Source: Gammaproteobacteria bacterium (lineage in GTDB: Bacteria > Pseudomonadota > Gammaproteobacteria > Pseudomonadales > JAUIET01). Taken from it: a stretch of 64,000 nt of DNA. A model generated the notes under the pieces. It worked only from the letters and a program-made list of their open reading frames with translations, was not told the DNA's origin and ran no database searches. Every line of letters starts with the position of its first letter. Positions within the stretch are counted from its first letter, which is position 1. Where the stretch lies: assembly GCA_030431775.1 (NCBI GenBank), contig JAUIHW010000007.1:1-64000 (forward strand), in the 5' to 3' direction. Of this stretch, positions 38,372 through 46,619 are shown piece by piece. Made by a program: the position numbers and the translations under genes.

Positions 38372-38890
38372 ATGTTACAGAGTAAAGCTGTCGAGCAGAA
38401 GGGATTCACACTGGTCGAGCTCTTGATTGTGGTGATCATACTGGCCATTTTGGCGGCCATTGTTGTGCCTCAGTTTTCGGCGAGCACAGATGACGCAACA
38501 AGTGCGGCCGTGCAGTCAAACCTCAGTGCCATTCGTCAAGCGCAGAATTTCTATTTCCAACAGCATGGTGAGTACCCTGGCAAGAATGAAGCCAATACTA
38601 ATACGGCCTGTGGTGGCACCGATACCAGTGGTGCGGCGGCCGAGTCGTCGGCCGCAATCGTCGCGCAGCTCACTCTGTACAGCGACGCCGACGGTGCAAC
38701 CTGTGATGTAAAAGACGCGGTCTATAAATACGGCCCTTACCTGCGCGAAATACCTACTAACGCCACCACCGATTCAAGCACGATTGTTGTGTCGACAACT
38801 GGCTCTCTGAACCTGGCCGATGGCGGCGAATCCGGTGGCTGGAAAATTGACACCGAAACCGGCGGTGTGGTGGCACTGTCTACCCCGTAA
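38372..38890 (+). CDS. mshA: Type IV (MSHA-like) major prepilin
   Basis: 172 residues. A short basic leader ends in KG, followed by FTLVELLIVVIILAILAAI, the standard class III signal cleaved by prepilin peptidase, with Glu at +5. The mature part has an alpha1 spine and a small globular domain with a Cys pair (NTACGG, ATCDVK). The ATG at 38372 is preceded by GGGGAG; an ATG at 38339 lacks a ribosome site. It is probably the main subunit, being the most canonical pilin and first in the pilin series. Confidence 0.88.
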   Translation: MLQSKAVEQKGFTLVELLIVVIILAILAAIVVPQFSASTDDATSAAVQSNLSAIRQAQNFYFQQHGEYPGKNEANTNTACGGTDTSGAAAESSAAIVAQLTLYSDADGATCDVKDAVYKYGPYLREIPTNATTDSSTIVVSTTGSLNLADGGESGGWKIDTETGGVVALSTP

Positions 38891-38911
38891 TCTGACCACG
38901 AGCGCGATAAT

Positions 38912-39484
38912 GTGCGGCAATTGCAAGGGGCTGGCTACAGCATCATAGAACTGCTGGCGGTTCTGACAATACTGGTAATTTCTGCGGCCCTCGTTTACCC
39001 GTCATTTTTCAGTAATAACTCCGACCGCCAGGTTCAGGCGGCTGCCAGCGAAGTGGTAAACGCCATTCGCTTTGCGCGCAGTGACGCCATCGCCTCCGGG
39101 CAGCATCGGGCCGTTCAACTGCAGGGGAATACCACCGTGTCCGTCTCCAGTGTGGACAACAGCGTGACGCCACCAACCATCAATACGCTGGTGCGTCATC
39201 CTTTGACCCGGCAGGACTTCTCCCTGCAACTCAGTGAGCTTGAACACACGCGAGGTGTGGAATTCGTCAGCGCCGGCGAGGCCTTCGCAAATGGCGCCAG
39301 CAGCTCCACCGATACCCTGTTTTTTACCCCGCAAGGGCGGCCATACGTGATTGATAGCAGCAGTCAGGTAGTAGCCCTGCAAGGCGTTGATCTGCTTGTT
39401 CAGAATACGCAGTTTGCAATCAGTTTTGCGGTGAACCCGGTATCGGGCCGCGTTACCCACAGCGACGCGGACGTGGTTCCATGA
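38912..39484 (+). CDS. Minor pseudopilin, GspH/MshC-like
   Basis: 190 residues, GTG start. Leader MRQLQGAG, then YSIIELLAVLTILVISAALV with Glu at +5 after the expected G/Y cleavage. The NAIRFARSDAIASGQHRAVQ segment is typical of GspH/FimT-like minor pilins. The gene begins 21 bases after the pilin stop and overlaps the next gene by four bases. Confidence 0.85.
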   Translation: MRQLQGAGYSIIELLAVLTILVISAALVYPSFFSNNSDRQVQAAASEVVNAIRFARSDAIASGQHRAVQLQGNTTVSVSSVDNSVTPPTINTLVRHPLTRQDFSLQLSELEHTRGVEFVSAGEAFANGASSSTDTLFFTPQGRPYVIDSSSQVVALQGVDLLVQNTQFAISFAVNPVSGRVTHSDADVVP

Positions 39485-39921
39485 AGGCAGAAAGTTGGAC
39501 AACATGGCGGCAGCGGGGTATCAGCTACGTGGAAGTGCTGGTTGCCACCCTGGTGATCACGATCAGCCTGATTCCCGCAATGGATGCCTTGACCGTGGCA
39601 TTGCACGGCAGTCAGATCAGCGCTGAGCAACAACGTTTGTACTACCACGTGCAACAGGGCTTTGAACACGTACTGGCCGAAAGCTTCGATGCCCTCGATG
39701 CGGAAGCCGTAAGCCTTGCCAACGCCACCACTCCAAGCAGCCTGTATTCAGACGCCGCCGGCTCGGCCGATCGAAGATTGGTGTTTCTGCAACGCTATGA
39801 CGCCGATAATGCCGACGCTGATGGCAACCCGTTCAGCGGTGGCGACGAAGGAATTTTGTGGATACGGGTTGCGCTTGACGGCGCTTCATTGGCCAGAGAA
39901 ACCCTGGTAAGCGAGCAATGA
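39481..39921 (+). CDS. Minor pseudopilin, MshD/GspI-like
   Basis: 146 residues with a prepilin N-terminus: leader ending RQRG, then ISYVEVLVATLVITISLIPA, Glu at +5. The mature protein is short and carries Ala-rich helices. Overlaps of four bases with the genes on both sides show a tight pilin operon. It probably helps to build the tip complex that primes pilus assembly. Confidence 0.82.
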   Translation: MKAESWTTWRQRGISYVEVLVATLVITISLIPAMDALTVALHGSQISAEQQRLYYHVQQGFEHVLAESFDALDAEAVSLANATTPSSLYSDAAGSADRRLVFLQRYDADNADADGNPFSGGDEGILWIRVALDGASLARETLVSEQ

Positions 39922-40880
39922 AGCAGCCATCGCATCGCAACGGATTTACTCTGGTTGAAGTTTTGCTGACATTGGTTATGTCCGCACTGCTGATTACCGG
40001 CGTGGTCACCATGGTTAATCGCAGTATCGACAGCGGGGCCTACATCAGCCGGCAGAATCAATTACAGGCCGAAGCGCACCTGGCCATGCGCCGTATGGTG
40101 GAGTCGGTACAGCGCGCCGAGCGCCTGTTTGTTCCCCAGGCGGATAACCCGGCCACCATGGTGATTGCGGAAAATCTTCGCTCCGAACAAGTGCCACCCA
40201 GTGGCAGTGGCACGGCGGTGTTGGCGATCAGCCTGGACCGCTTTTCGGATGTCAACCTGGACGGCGATATCGACCGCGATAATGATCAGGACGGCAACAT
40301 CAACGAAGACCCGCCCGCTGACTGGAACAACGACCAGGCGCCGGGAATCTTCGGTGTTGATGACGACGGCGACGGCACTGTGGATGAGGGCAATATCGCC
40401 GATGACGATGAGGACGGCAGCGACAACGAAGACCCGGTGGATGGCGAAGACAACGACGGTGATGGGCGCATTGACGAAGACCCGGGCGCTGATGTCAACG
40501 GCGACGGCTGCGCGGGATTATGCGGTGTGGACGATGATGGTGATGGCTTCGTCGATGAGATTGATATTTTGCTGGATGCCAATGACGACGAAGATTTCTT
40601 TGAAGGCGAGGATTGGCACGATACCAAAGTGTTTTATATCAGCAATGGAGAGCTGATTGAACGCACCCCGGTGGATTACGACGCTACCGGCCTGGGTGGT
40701 ATCACCGGGCGGGACTACGTTGAAGAAACCCTGTCAGAGCGCATAAGTTTGCTGACTTTTGAACGCCTGCCAGTGGCGAGCGGTGAACAGCAACGGCTGC
40801 GCATTGTATTAAGGCTTCGCAATGATGATGGCGAGGAGGTGCAACTTGAAACCACCACGCGCCTTGGTTCGGAGTTATAA
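39918..40880 (+). CDS. Minor pseudopilin, MshO/GspJ-like, with acidic Ca-binding-like insert
   Basis: 320 residues. Prepilin N-terminus HRNG/FTLVEVLLTLVMSALLITG. Between residues ~111 and 216 lies an insert extremely rich in Asp, Asn, Gly and Glu, with repeats such as GVDDDGDGTVDE and GVDDDGDGFVDE, resembling thrombospondin type 3 or EF-hand-like Ca loops. A beta-rich C-terminal domain follows. The insert is absent from ordinary GspJ/MshO-type proteins. It may let calcium rigidify or gate the pilus tip. Confidence 0.82.
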   Translation: MKQPSHRNGFTLVEVLLTLVMSALLITGVVTMVNRSIDSGAYISRQNQLQAEAHLAMRRMVESVQRAERLFVPQADNPATMVIAENLRSEQVPPSGSGTAVLAISLDRFSDVNLDGDIDRDNDQDGNINEDPPADWNNDQAPGIFGVDDDGDGTVDEGNIADDDEDGSDNEDPVDGEDNDGDGRIDEDPGADVNGDGCAGLCGVDDDGDGFVDEIDILLDANDDEDFFEGEDWHDTKVFYISNGELIERTPVDYDATGLGGITGRDYVEETLSERISLLTFERLPVASGEQQRLRIVLRLRNDDGEEVQLETTTRLGSEL

Positions 40881-40884
40881 GCAA

Positions 40885-43686
40885 GTGAGCATCAATTCGG
40901 TTTATACGAAAACCTCCAAGGGCTTTGCCCTGGTGCCGGTGGTATTTATGCTGGCACTGCTGGGCTTGCTGGCGTTTATGCTCAGCCGGGAGTCGGCCAG
41001 CAATCTCGCAATGACTCAGGCACAGCAGGATAAGAAAGCAAACGAAGCATTACTCGATGCGGCCATAGCCCACGGCCGTTGGCTGGCGATGAACAACGAC
41101 TGCAGTGTGCCGGATGACGAAAACAATCTGGCCATTGGTGAGAGTTCCTACAATCTGCAATTCAGCGGCGACCCGCAGTCCATGGCCATAACCGCCAGCA
41201 CGGTCAATGCCGCCGGCGAATCGCTTGAACAAACCTCGGACGCCTTTAAGCTGTACGATTTCGCCAACCCGCGCATCGCGGACCTGGACGCATCCGACGA
41301 CGCCCACTTAAAACTGGAGTCCGGAAAGGAATTTGATAATCACGGCAGCGGCGGGGATTTTCATGTTAACCCACGCAGCAGCAAAATCGAGATTGGCGTA
41401 TTGAAGTTTGACATGACTACTCTGCCCAGCGATATTCAGCCGCAAGGCGCCGAATTGCGTTTAATGCTTAAAGATACTCACGACACTGGTTTGTTCTTTA
41501 AAGTGCACCGAATCACTGCGGATTGGGAGGAATCCACGGTTTCTGCAGCAGCGCCGTGGGCCATGCTGGGTGGTGACTACGAAGCCAATGAAGAGACGAG
41601 TTTCGTTGCAGGGGACACCGGGTTGAAAGTCGCTGACCTCACAAGCCTTGCCAGTGAATGGCTGCAGGGTGTGCACCCGAACTATGGGGTACTGCTGCGA
41701 GTGGATTCTACTGCGGCGGACAATCACTACAAATTTTACAGCAAAGAGGAGGCGGATGCCGCACTGCATCCCAAACTACGGGTGAACTACGTATGCGCTT
41801 GTGGCATACCCTGTGAACTGGGTGTCGTGCTCCAGGATATCTATCTAGCCACAGAAACAGTTGCGGAGTTGGCCGGGCAAAGCTCTGAACCCGAGGATGT
41901 TCTGCATTTCGCTCGCAGCACCAATAGTGCGAGTCTGGCACTGGATGGCTCAAGTCTGGGATTCAGTGAGCACATACGTGGTGCCCACCAACTAATCAAT
42001 GGCCGCTGGTTACTGGCATTCAAGGCTGATCAAACCCTGGATGGTCAAACCTTCAGCAAATATGACGTGGCAGAGTATGACCCGGTCACGGATTCCGCTC
42101 GCGTAATTTTCGACGGCGATTCCGTTGGGCTGGGCAAGGCAATCGGCTCAATAGCCTTGCAGGCCGACAATACGCTGGTGCTCTCAGCAAGCGGCAGTGT
42201 CAATGTGTTTGGCAATACCTTCCAGGGTGATGACTTGTTTTGGGTGGACCCTGAAGCCAGCACTTCCGGTCTGGTGATGGATGGCTCTACACTGGGTATT
42301 GGAGCGACGCTCACAGGTTCGCATATCCGCCAGGACGGCGTCATTATTTTCTCTTTGGATAATATCGATACTGTGGGCGGTGTGGACTACAACAAAGGCG
42401 ATTTGCTGGAATACGATCCCGGGTCCGGCACGGTCAAACAGTATTTCAATGGCAAAGAGTTTAGTGAAGAGGAGATTATCCGCGCGCTGCATATAGGTAA
42501 ACCAATAGGAACCGTTAGCACTATGGAAGCCTATTTTACCTTTGAAACTGACATTGACCCGAATGCCCAGGACGTGATTGGCGCACGCAGCGGTGATTTG
42601 CTGAACGGCCCGCAATGGGTCATCGGTGGTCTGAATGGAGCGATGCGCTTTGACGGTAACGATGATTATCTGAAGGTGGACAACGACGCTGGCCTGCAAC
42701 TGGACACCAGCTTTACTTACGCGCTGTGGGTGTACAACGAATCCGATCTATCCGGTGACCAGTGGCTGGTGAATAAAGTCGATGGCGGCGACCCGCACGA
42801 ACTGCGGCTACGGCTTGAAAACGGCGCTGTGCATTGGCGGCTGGCCAACGGCGCCCAGGAAGTGGTGGTCGGCCCGCTGAACGGCGTGAATGCCAACCAG
42901 TGGCACCACATTGCGATCACCTATGATGAGGCTGCCAATGAAGTGCGCACGTATCTTGATGGCCTGAAGGTTAATACCAGTGCCGCCAGCTTCGCCATCG
43001 GCGCCAACGCCAACGAGCTGCGCTTCGGGGAAAACTGGGAAGGTGTGCTGGACGATATCCGGTTTTACAAGCAGGCTCTGCGGGCCACCGAAATTGCCCT
43101 GCTGTTAGAGGACACGCCGCTGGGGCCGGACAGCTCACCACCTCCGCCCATGGCTCAATCAGAGGGCGGTACCGGCAGTTGCAACGGTAGCTATGCGGAC
43201 TTCTATAACCTTATCAGCTATACCAGCAGCAATGGCACCTTGGACTGGAATGATAGCTGGTTGGAAGGCAGTGATGATAATGACCCTGCTAACGGCGACG
43301 TGCGTATCGATGGCAGTAATACCAACAAAGTGCTGTACCTGGGAAACAACCTGACAAGCTTAACTCGCCGCGTACCCACTGGCGGCTGGAGCAATGTGGA
43401 AGTGAGTTTTGATGTAGTCGAAAATGAATTGGGAAAAACACTGCTAATAAATGACAGGATGTATGTCGAGGTGAACAATCAGGATATTAACAGAGCCTTG
43501 GATTGGCGAATTGAGGGCGAGGTCAAAAATGGCGATCCGCTCACCACCAGTTCCGCAAGCCGGGTGACGGTTGATCTCAGTGCTTACGCCAGTAACGACA
43601 TGCACATTCGCCTCCGCACTTCTTCCGGGGTGGGCAATTCTGACTTTATTAAAATCGACAATATCAAGGTCAGCTGTACGCCTTAG
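40885..43686 (+). CDS. Large pilin-anchored protein with DNRLRE- and LamG-like domains (MshP/MshQ-like)
   Basis: About 933 residues from the GTG at 40885 (GGAG ten bases upstream). It opens with a pilin-like segment, SKG/FALVPVVFMLALLGLLAFML, which lacks Glu at +5 like GspK and PilX. Then come a DNRLRE-like beta region (about 120-310), three ~60-residue repeats with DGSSLG/DGSTLG motifs (about 330-540), a LamG/concanavalin-like domain (about 546-740, ETDIDPNAQDVIG, FDGNDDYLKV, FTYALWVYNE), a proline-rich hinge and a C-terminal beta domain. It looks like an adhesive pilus-tip protein. Confidence 0.78.
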   Translation: MSINSVYTKTSKGFALVPVVFMLALLGLLAFMLSRESASNLAMTQAQQDKKANEALLDAAIAHGRWLAMNNDCSVPDDENNLAIGESSYNLQFSGDPQSMAITASTVNAAGESLEQTSDAFKLYDFANPRIADLDASDDAHLKLESGKEFDNHGSGGDFHVNPRSSKIEIGVLKFDMTTLPSDIQPQGAELRLMLKDTHDTGLFFKVHRITADWEESTVSAAAPWAMLGGDYEANEETSFVAGDTGLKVADLTSLASEWLQGVHPNYGVLLRVDSTAADNHYKFYSKEEADAALHPKLRVNYVCACGIPCELGVVLQDIYLATETVAELAGQSSEPEDVLHFARSTNSASLALDGSSLGFSEHIRGAHQLINGRWLLAFKADQTLDGQTFSKYDVAEYDPVTDSARVIFDGDSVGLGKAIGSIALQADNTLVLSASGSVNVFGNTFQGDDLFWVDPEASTSGLVMDGSTLGIGATLTGSHIRQDGVIIFSLDNIDTVGGVDYNKGDLLEYDPGSGTVKQYFNGKEFSEEEIIRALHIGKPIGTVSTMEAYFTFETDIDPNAQDVIGARSGDLLNGPQWVIGGLNGAMRFDGNDDYLKVDNDAGLQLDTSFTYALWVYNESDLSGDQWLVNKVDGGDPHELRLRLENGAVHWRLANGAQEVVVGPLNGVNANQWHHIAITYDEAANEVRTYLDGLKVNTSAASFAIGANANELRFGENWEGVLDDIRFYKQALRATEIALLLEDTPLGPDSSPPPPMAQSEGGTGSCNGSYADFYNLISYTSSNGTLDWNDSWLEGSDDNDPANGDVRIDGSNTNKVLYLGNNLTSLTRRVPTGGWSNVEVSFDVVENELGKTLLINDRMYVEVNNQDINRALDWRIEGEVKNGDPLTTSSASRVTVDLSAYASNDMHIRLRTSSGVGNSDFIKIDNIKVSCTP

Positions 43687-43818
43687 CTGTGCAATAAACG
43701 CACATAGTTGATGCATTCCTCATTCCTGAGAAGCCAGCCAGCCCTACATCGCTGAATTGCTGGGTTTGTGCAACAAAACGGCTAATCTTGAGGAGGTAGT
43801 CACAGAAACAGGGTCTAT

Positions 43819-43866
43819 CGGTGCACGCTTTGCGCGCCTTAAGGCGCACAGCCCGAGCGTGAACCG
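43819..43866 (+). promoter_or_regulatory. Nested hairpin just before the PilM-like gene
   Basis: Outer arms CGGTGCACGCT (43819-43829) and AGCGTGAACCG (43856-43866) pair at 10 of 11 positions and enclose the perfect palindrome GCGCCTTAAGGCGC (43834-43847). The structure ends nine bases before the ATG at 43876, which has no visible Shine-Dalgarno, so it could control translation or mRNA processing. Confidence 0.4.
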
Positions 43867-43875
43867 GCACCGCGC

Positions 43876-45012
43876 ATGAACGCAATTGTTTGGGACAAAT
43901 GGTTAAAGCGCCCGGCCAATATGGCCGGCGGTGTTGTGCGCAGTGCAATCGGTCTGGAGGTGGCCCAGCACAGCCTTAACATGGTGCAGCTTGAGCAAAA
44001 CCCCCAAGGAGAGCTGCGCCTGTATGACTGGGTCTCCATTCCCTTTGATGAACCGCGCGAACAATTGATTTATCAGCCGCGTGTGTTCAAGCAATTGTAT
44101 CGTCAGGTGAAACAGCACGCCGGTTTTAAAGGCCGCGCCGTCAATGCGATGATGCCCGGCTCCGAACTGCGCATAATGTCGGTGAACTACGAATGCCCGC
44201 CGGGGCAGGACCCGGCCATGGCGATTGCCCGGATCATCGCCGAGCGTGTGGAGGGTTCCCTGGCTGAATACGTGATTGATTACCTGCCGGTGCGACAGAG
44301 TGAAAAACACGGCAAAGGCCTGGCGGTGGTGGCTATTGCCGAGCAACAAAAAGTCCAGGCCTACCTGGACAGCCTGCATGGTGTAGGCCTGCAGGTACAA
44401 GCGCTGGATATCGGCCCGGCCGCTATCAAGCGTCTGGTAACCGCCATCGCCGGCACCAAGATCAGTGAAACCGTGCTGGTGGTGAATTTTGGCGATGTTC
44501 GTTCCTACCTGTCGATAATTTCCGGGCGGCGTTTGCTGTTTGATGAGGATTTGCACTTCGGTGAACAGCAAATGGTGGCTGAAGTCAGCCGCGCGCTCGA
44601 TATGCCTGAAGACGTAGCGCGCAATCAAATCCGTTCAGTCGGTCTTGGGTCTTTTGAAGCGGGCCACCTGGACGATTCCGAAAAGGAAATTGCCGATACC
44701 GTTTTACAGATCTTGCGCCCCAGCTTTCGTCAGCTTGGCGACAGCCTGAAGCGCGCGCTGGTGTATGCGGTCGCGGAAACCCGTGGCGAGCCGATCAGTC
44801 AGATTTACATAGTGGGCAGCATTGCACGCTGGCGCGGCGCGGCTAATGTATTGACCGCGTTGATGGACATACCGGTCAGTGTTCTGCCGGATCCAATCAC
44901 TGCTTTTGCCGACAGGCAACTTCACGCGGACGACGACCTGCAAGTTCGTGAGCGCCCTGAATTGGCCCTGGCGACCGGATTGGCCTTGCGAGGTTTGAAG
45001 TTGCATGGCTGA
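43876..45012 (+). CDS. PilM/MshI-like actin-fold pilus assembly protein
   Basis: 378 residues of the PilM class: RSAIGLEVAQHSLNMVQLE opens the actin-like fold, VVNFGDVRSYLSIISG forms the second phosphate-loop-like motif and GGS-type ending IYIVGSIARWRGAANVL lies near 310. It recruits the PilN-PilO pair on the cytoplasmic face. No upstream in-frame start exists after the TAA at 43840. It overlaps the next gene by eight bases. Confidence 0.85.
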   Translation: MNAIVWDKWLKRPANMAGGVVRSAIGLEVAQHSLNMVQLEQNPQGELRLYDWVSIPFDEPREQLIYQPRVFKQLYRQVKQHAGFKGRAVNAMMPGSELRIMSVNYECPPGQDPAMAIARIIAERVEGSLAEYVIDYLPVRQSEKHGKGLAVVAIAEQQKVQAYLDSLHGVGLQVQALDIGPAAIKRLVTAIAGTKISETVLVVNFGDVRSYLSIISGRRLLFDEDLHFGEQQMVAEVSRALDMPEDVARNQIRSVGLGSFEAGHLDDSEKEIADTVLQILRPSFRQLGDSLKRALVYAVAETRGEPISQIYIVGSIARWRGAANVLTALMDIPVSVLPDPITAFADRQLHADDDLQVRERPELALATGLALRGLKLHG

Positions 45013-45682
45013 GATCGACCTGGTTCCACAAGAATACCGTTATTGGCGCTGGCAGTTGCGATGCTTGAAAAGTGCCGGCATAGCAGTAATTGCGGTCGCA
45101 CTGCTGGCCGCGCTGAGCTGGTATGGCCTGCATCAGCACCAGCTGGCAACCCAATCGGCATTGCATGCCTTGCAAACGCAAAAAAACATCAGCCAGGCAC
45201 AGCAGCAGCGGCTGGAATACCTGAGCACTTCGCGCTCCAGCCTTGAGCAACAATGGAAGTTGTTGCTTGGTCTGCGTGGCGGAGCTACGGTTGAAGGGCT
45301 GTTTGAAGTGCTTGACCAGGCGCTGGAAGGCGAGCGGGTTTGGTTCAAGGAGTGGCGTTTCCTGCGGGCCGGGCAAACCGTGGAACACAAACAGATCCAA
45401 CCGCAACGCGACCGCGGTGCCTACATCATTGTACTGCCACCGGAAAGCAGTGAAACGCCGGAGGAGCCGCCGGCCTGGTCGATTGCCACCCGGCTTGCCA
45501 TTGAAGGCGGCGCTGACGATCACGCGGCATTGTCGGATTTTGTGGAACGCCTGTTGTCGCAACCGCGGATCAGCGATGTCAAAGTACTGAATACCTCGCT
45601 GTATGCCAGCGGGCCGGATTCGGCAGCCATCAACTTCAGCTTGAGCGTATTGGTAAACAACGCTCTGGATATGGAGGTCTGA
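45005..45682 (+). CDS. PilN-like inner-membrane assembly protein
   Basis: 225 residues with a short cytoplasmic N-terminus beginning MAEIDLVPQEYR (the PilN-type motif that docks on PilM), one transmembrane helix (about 22-42), a coiled coil and a periplasmic ferredoxin-like domain. Overlaps PilM by eight bases and the next gene by one. Confidence 0.82.
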   Translation: MAEIDLVPQEYRYWRWQLRCLKSAGIAVIAVALLAALSWYGLHQHQLATQSALHALQTQKNISQAQQQRLEYLSTSRSSLEQQWKLLLGLRGGATVEGLFEVLDQALEGERVWFKEWRFLRAGQTVEHKQIQPQRDRGAYIIVLPPESSETPEEPPAWSIATRLAIEGGADDHAALSDFVERLLSQPRISDVKVLNTSLYASGPDSAAINFSLSVLVNNALDMEV

Positions 45683-46245
45683 TGCTCCGCGCACAGCTGG
45701 AAAACTTGCCAAAAAGCAGCTTCCTGACCTTTGGAGGCCTGCTGATGTTGCTGTTGTTTACCGCCATTACGGTTTATGGGGTATTGCCCAAGTACAAGGC
45801 CTGGGCAAAAACACAACAGTCCTACACAGTGCTGGCCGAGCTGGACGGCAGTGCGGTGGATTTGAACACTCAGATCGCGCACATGGAAAGCCAGGTAAGC
45901 AAGCTCGAGCGCCAGTTAAACGGCGACAGCGCCAGCCTGCCGACCCGGCAATTTGAATCGCATGTCATTGGCCAGCTGCAGCAGGTGGCCTGGAAGCACA
46001 ATGTACAGCTAGCCGGCATTGTGCCACGCCAGGGCGAGCGGGTAGAGCGCTTTCGGGAAATGCTGTTCGACGTGCAGTTAAGTGGCGACTACTTCGATAT
46101 TCACGACCTGCTGAATGATTTCCAGACCAAATTGGGTTTTGTCGTGGTCAAGCAGTTTGATATGCGCCCCGGTCGGCGCAGCGACGAGCGCCTGCTGGAT
46201 GTGAAGCTGACATTGGCGTCGTACCGCATGGAGGAGGGGAGATGA
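45682..46245 (+). CDS. PilO/MshJ-like inner-membrane assembly protein
   Basis: 187 residues: a transmembrane helix (about 15-35), then a coiled coil (LNTQIAHMESQVSKLERQL) and a periplasmic domain with alternating strands and helices, as in PilO. It would pair with the PilN-like protein to form the alignment complex linking platform and secretin. It overlaps its neighbours by one and four bases. Confidence 0.8.
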   Translation: MLRAQLENLPKSSFLTFGGLLMLLLFTAITVYGVLPKYKAWAKTQQSYTVLAELDGSAVDLNTQIAHMESQVSKLERQLNGDSASLPTRQFESHVIGQLQQVAWKHNVQLAGIVPRQGERVERFREMLFDVQLSGDYFDIHDLLNDFQTKLGFVVVKQFDMRPGRRSDERLLDVKLTLASYRMEEGR

Positions 46246-46610
46246 TCGTTCGCCGCTTTCTGATGCTCGGGCTACTGACAATGGCTCTGATGTCTACCGC
46301 TCAGGCGGGTGAGCTGCGGCATAACCCGTTTGCCAGAGCGTTTGACCTGAGTAATTCCCGCGGGATCAGTGCTGTAGCCAATGCAATATCGGCCGATATG
46401 GTATTGAAAGCGGTGCTGTATGACGATGTGAACCCCTTGGTGAATATCGACGGGCACATCGTTGGCATTGGTGAGCAATACGGCGCATATGAACTGCGCG
46501 AAGTCACGCGTGATGCGGCGGTATTCTATAAGGACGGCCGGGCCATATTGGTTCAATTGCCGGGCCAGGAACAAGAAAACCAGCTGGTTGCCGAAAGCGA
46601 CGCGTACTGA
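46242..46610 (+). CDS. PilP/MshK-like periplasmic protein
   Basis: 122 residues with a cleavable-type signal segment (FLMLGLLTMALMSTAQAG) and a small beta domain (LKAVLYDDVNPLVNIDGHIVGIGEQYGAYELREV) typical of the HR/PilP-like linker that contacts the secretin. It is shorter than PilP and closer in size to MshK. It sits between the PilO-like gene and the secretin gene. Confidence 0.72.
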   Translation: MIVRRFLMLGLLTMALMSTAQAGELRHNPFARAFDLSNSRGISAVANAISADMVLKAVLYDDVNPLVNIDGHIVGIGEQYGAYELREVTRDAAVFYKDGRAILVQLPGQEQENQLVAESDAY

Positions 46611-46619
46611 GGCTACAGA

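Noticed and set aside
40250-40565. Short tandem-like DNA repeats that might suggest a CRISPR or microsatellite
   Set aside because: The repeats are imperfect, in frame, and explained by repeated DDDGDG codons in the pilin insert; spacer-repeat regularity is absent.
40286-40627. Minus-strand Ser/Pro-rich open frame
   Set aside because: It is the antisense image of the Asp/Gly-rich insert of the minor pilin, produced by biased codons, with no ribosome site or family resemblance.
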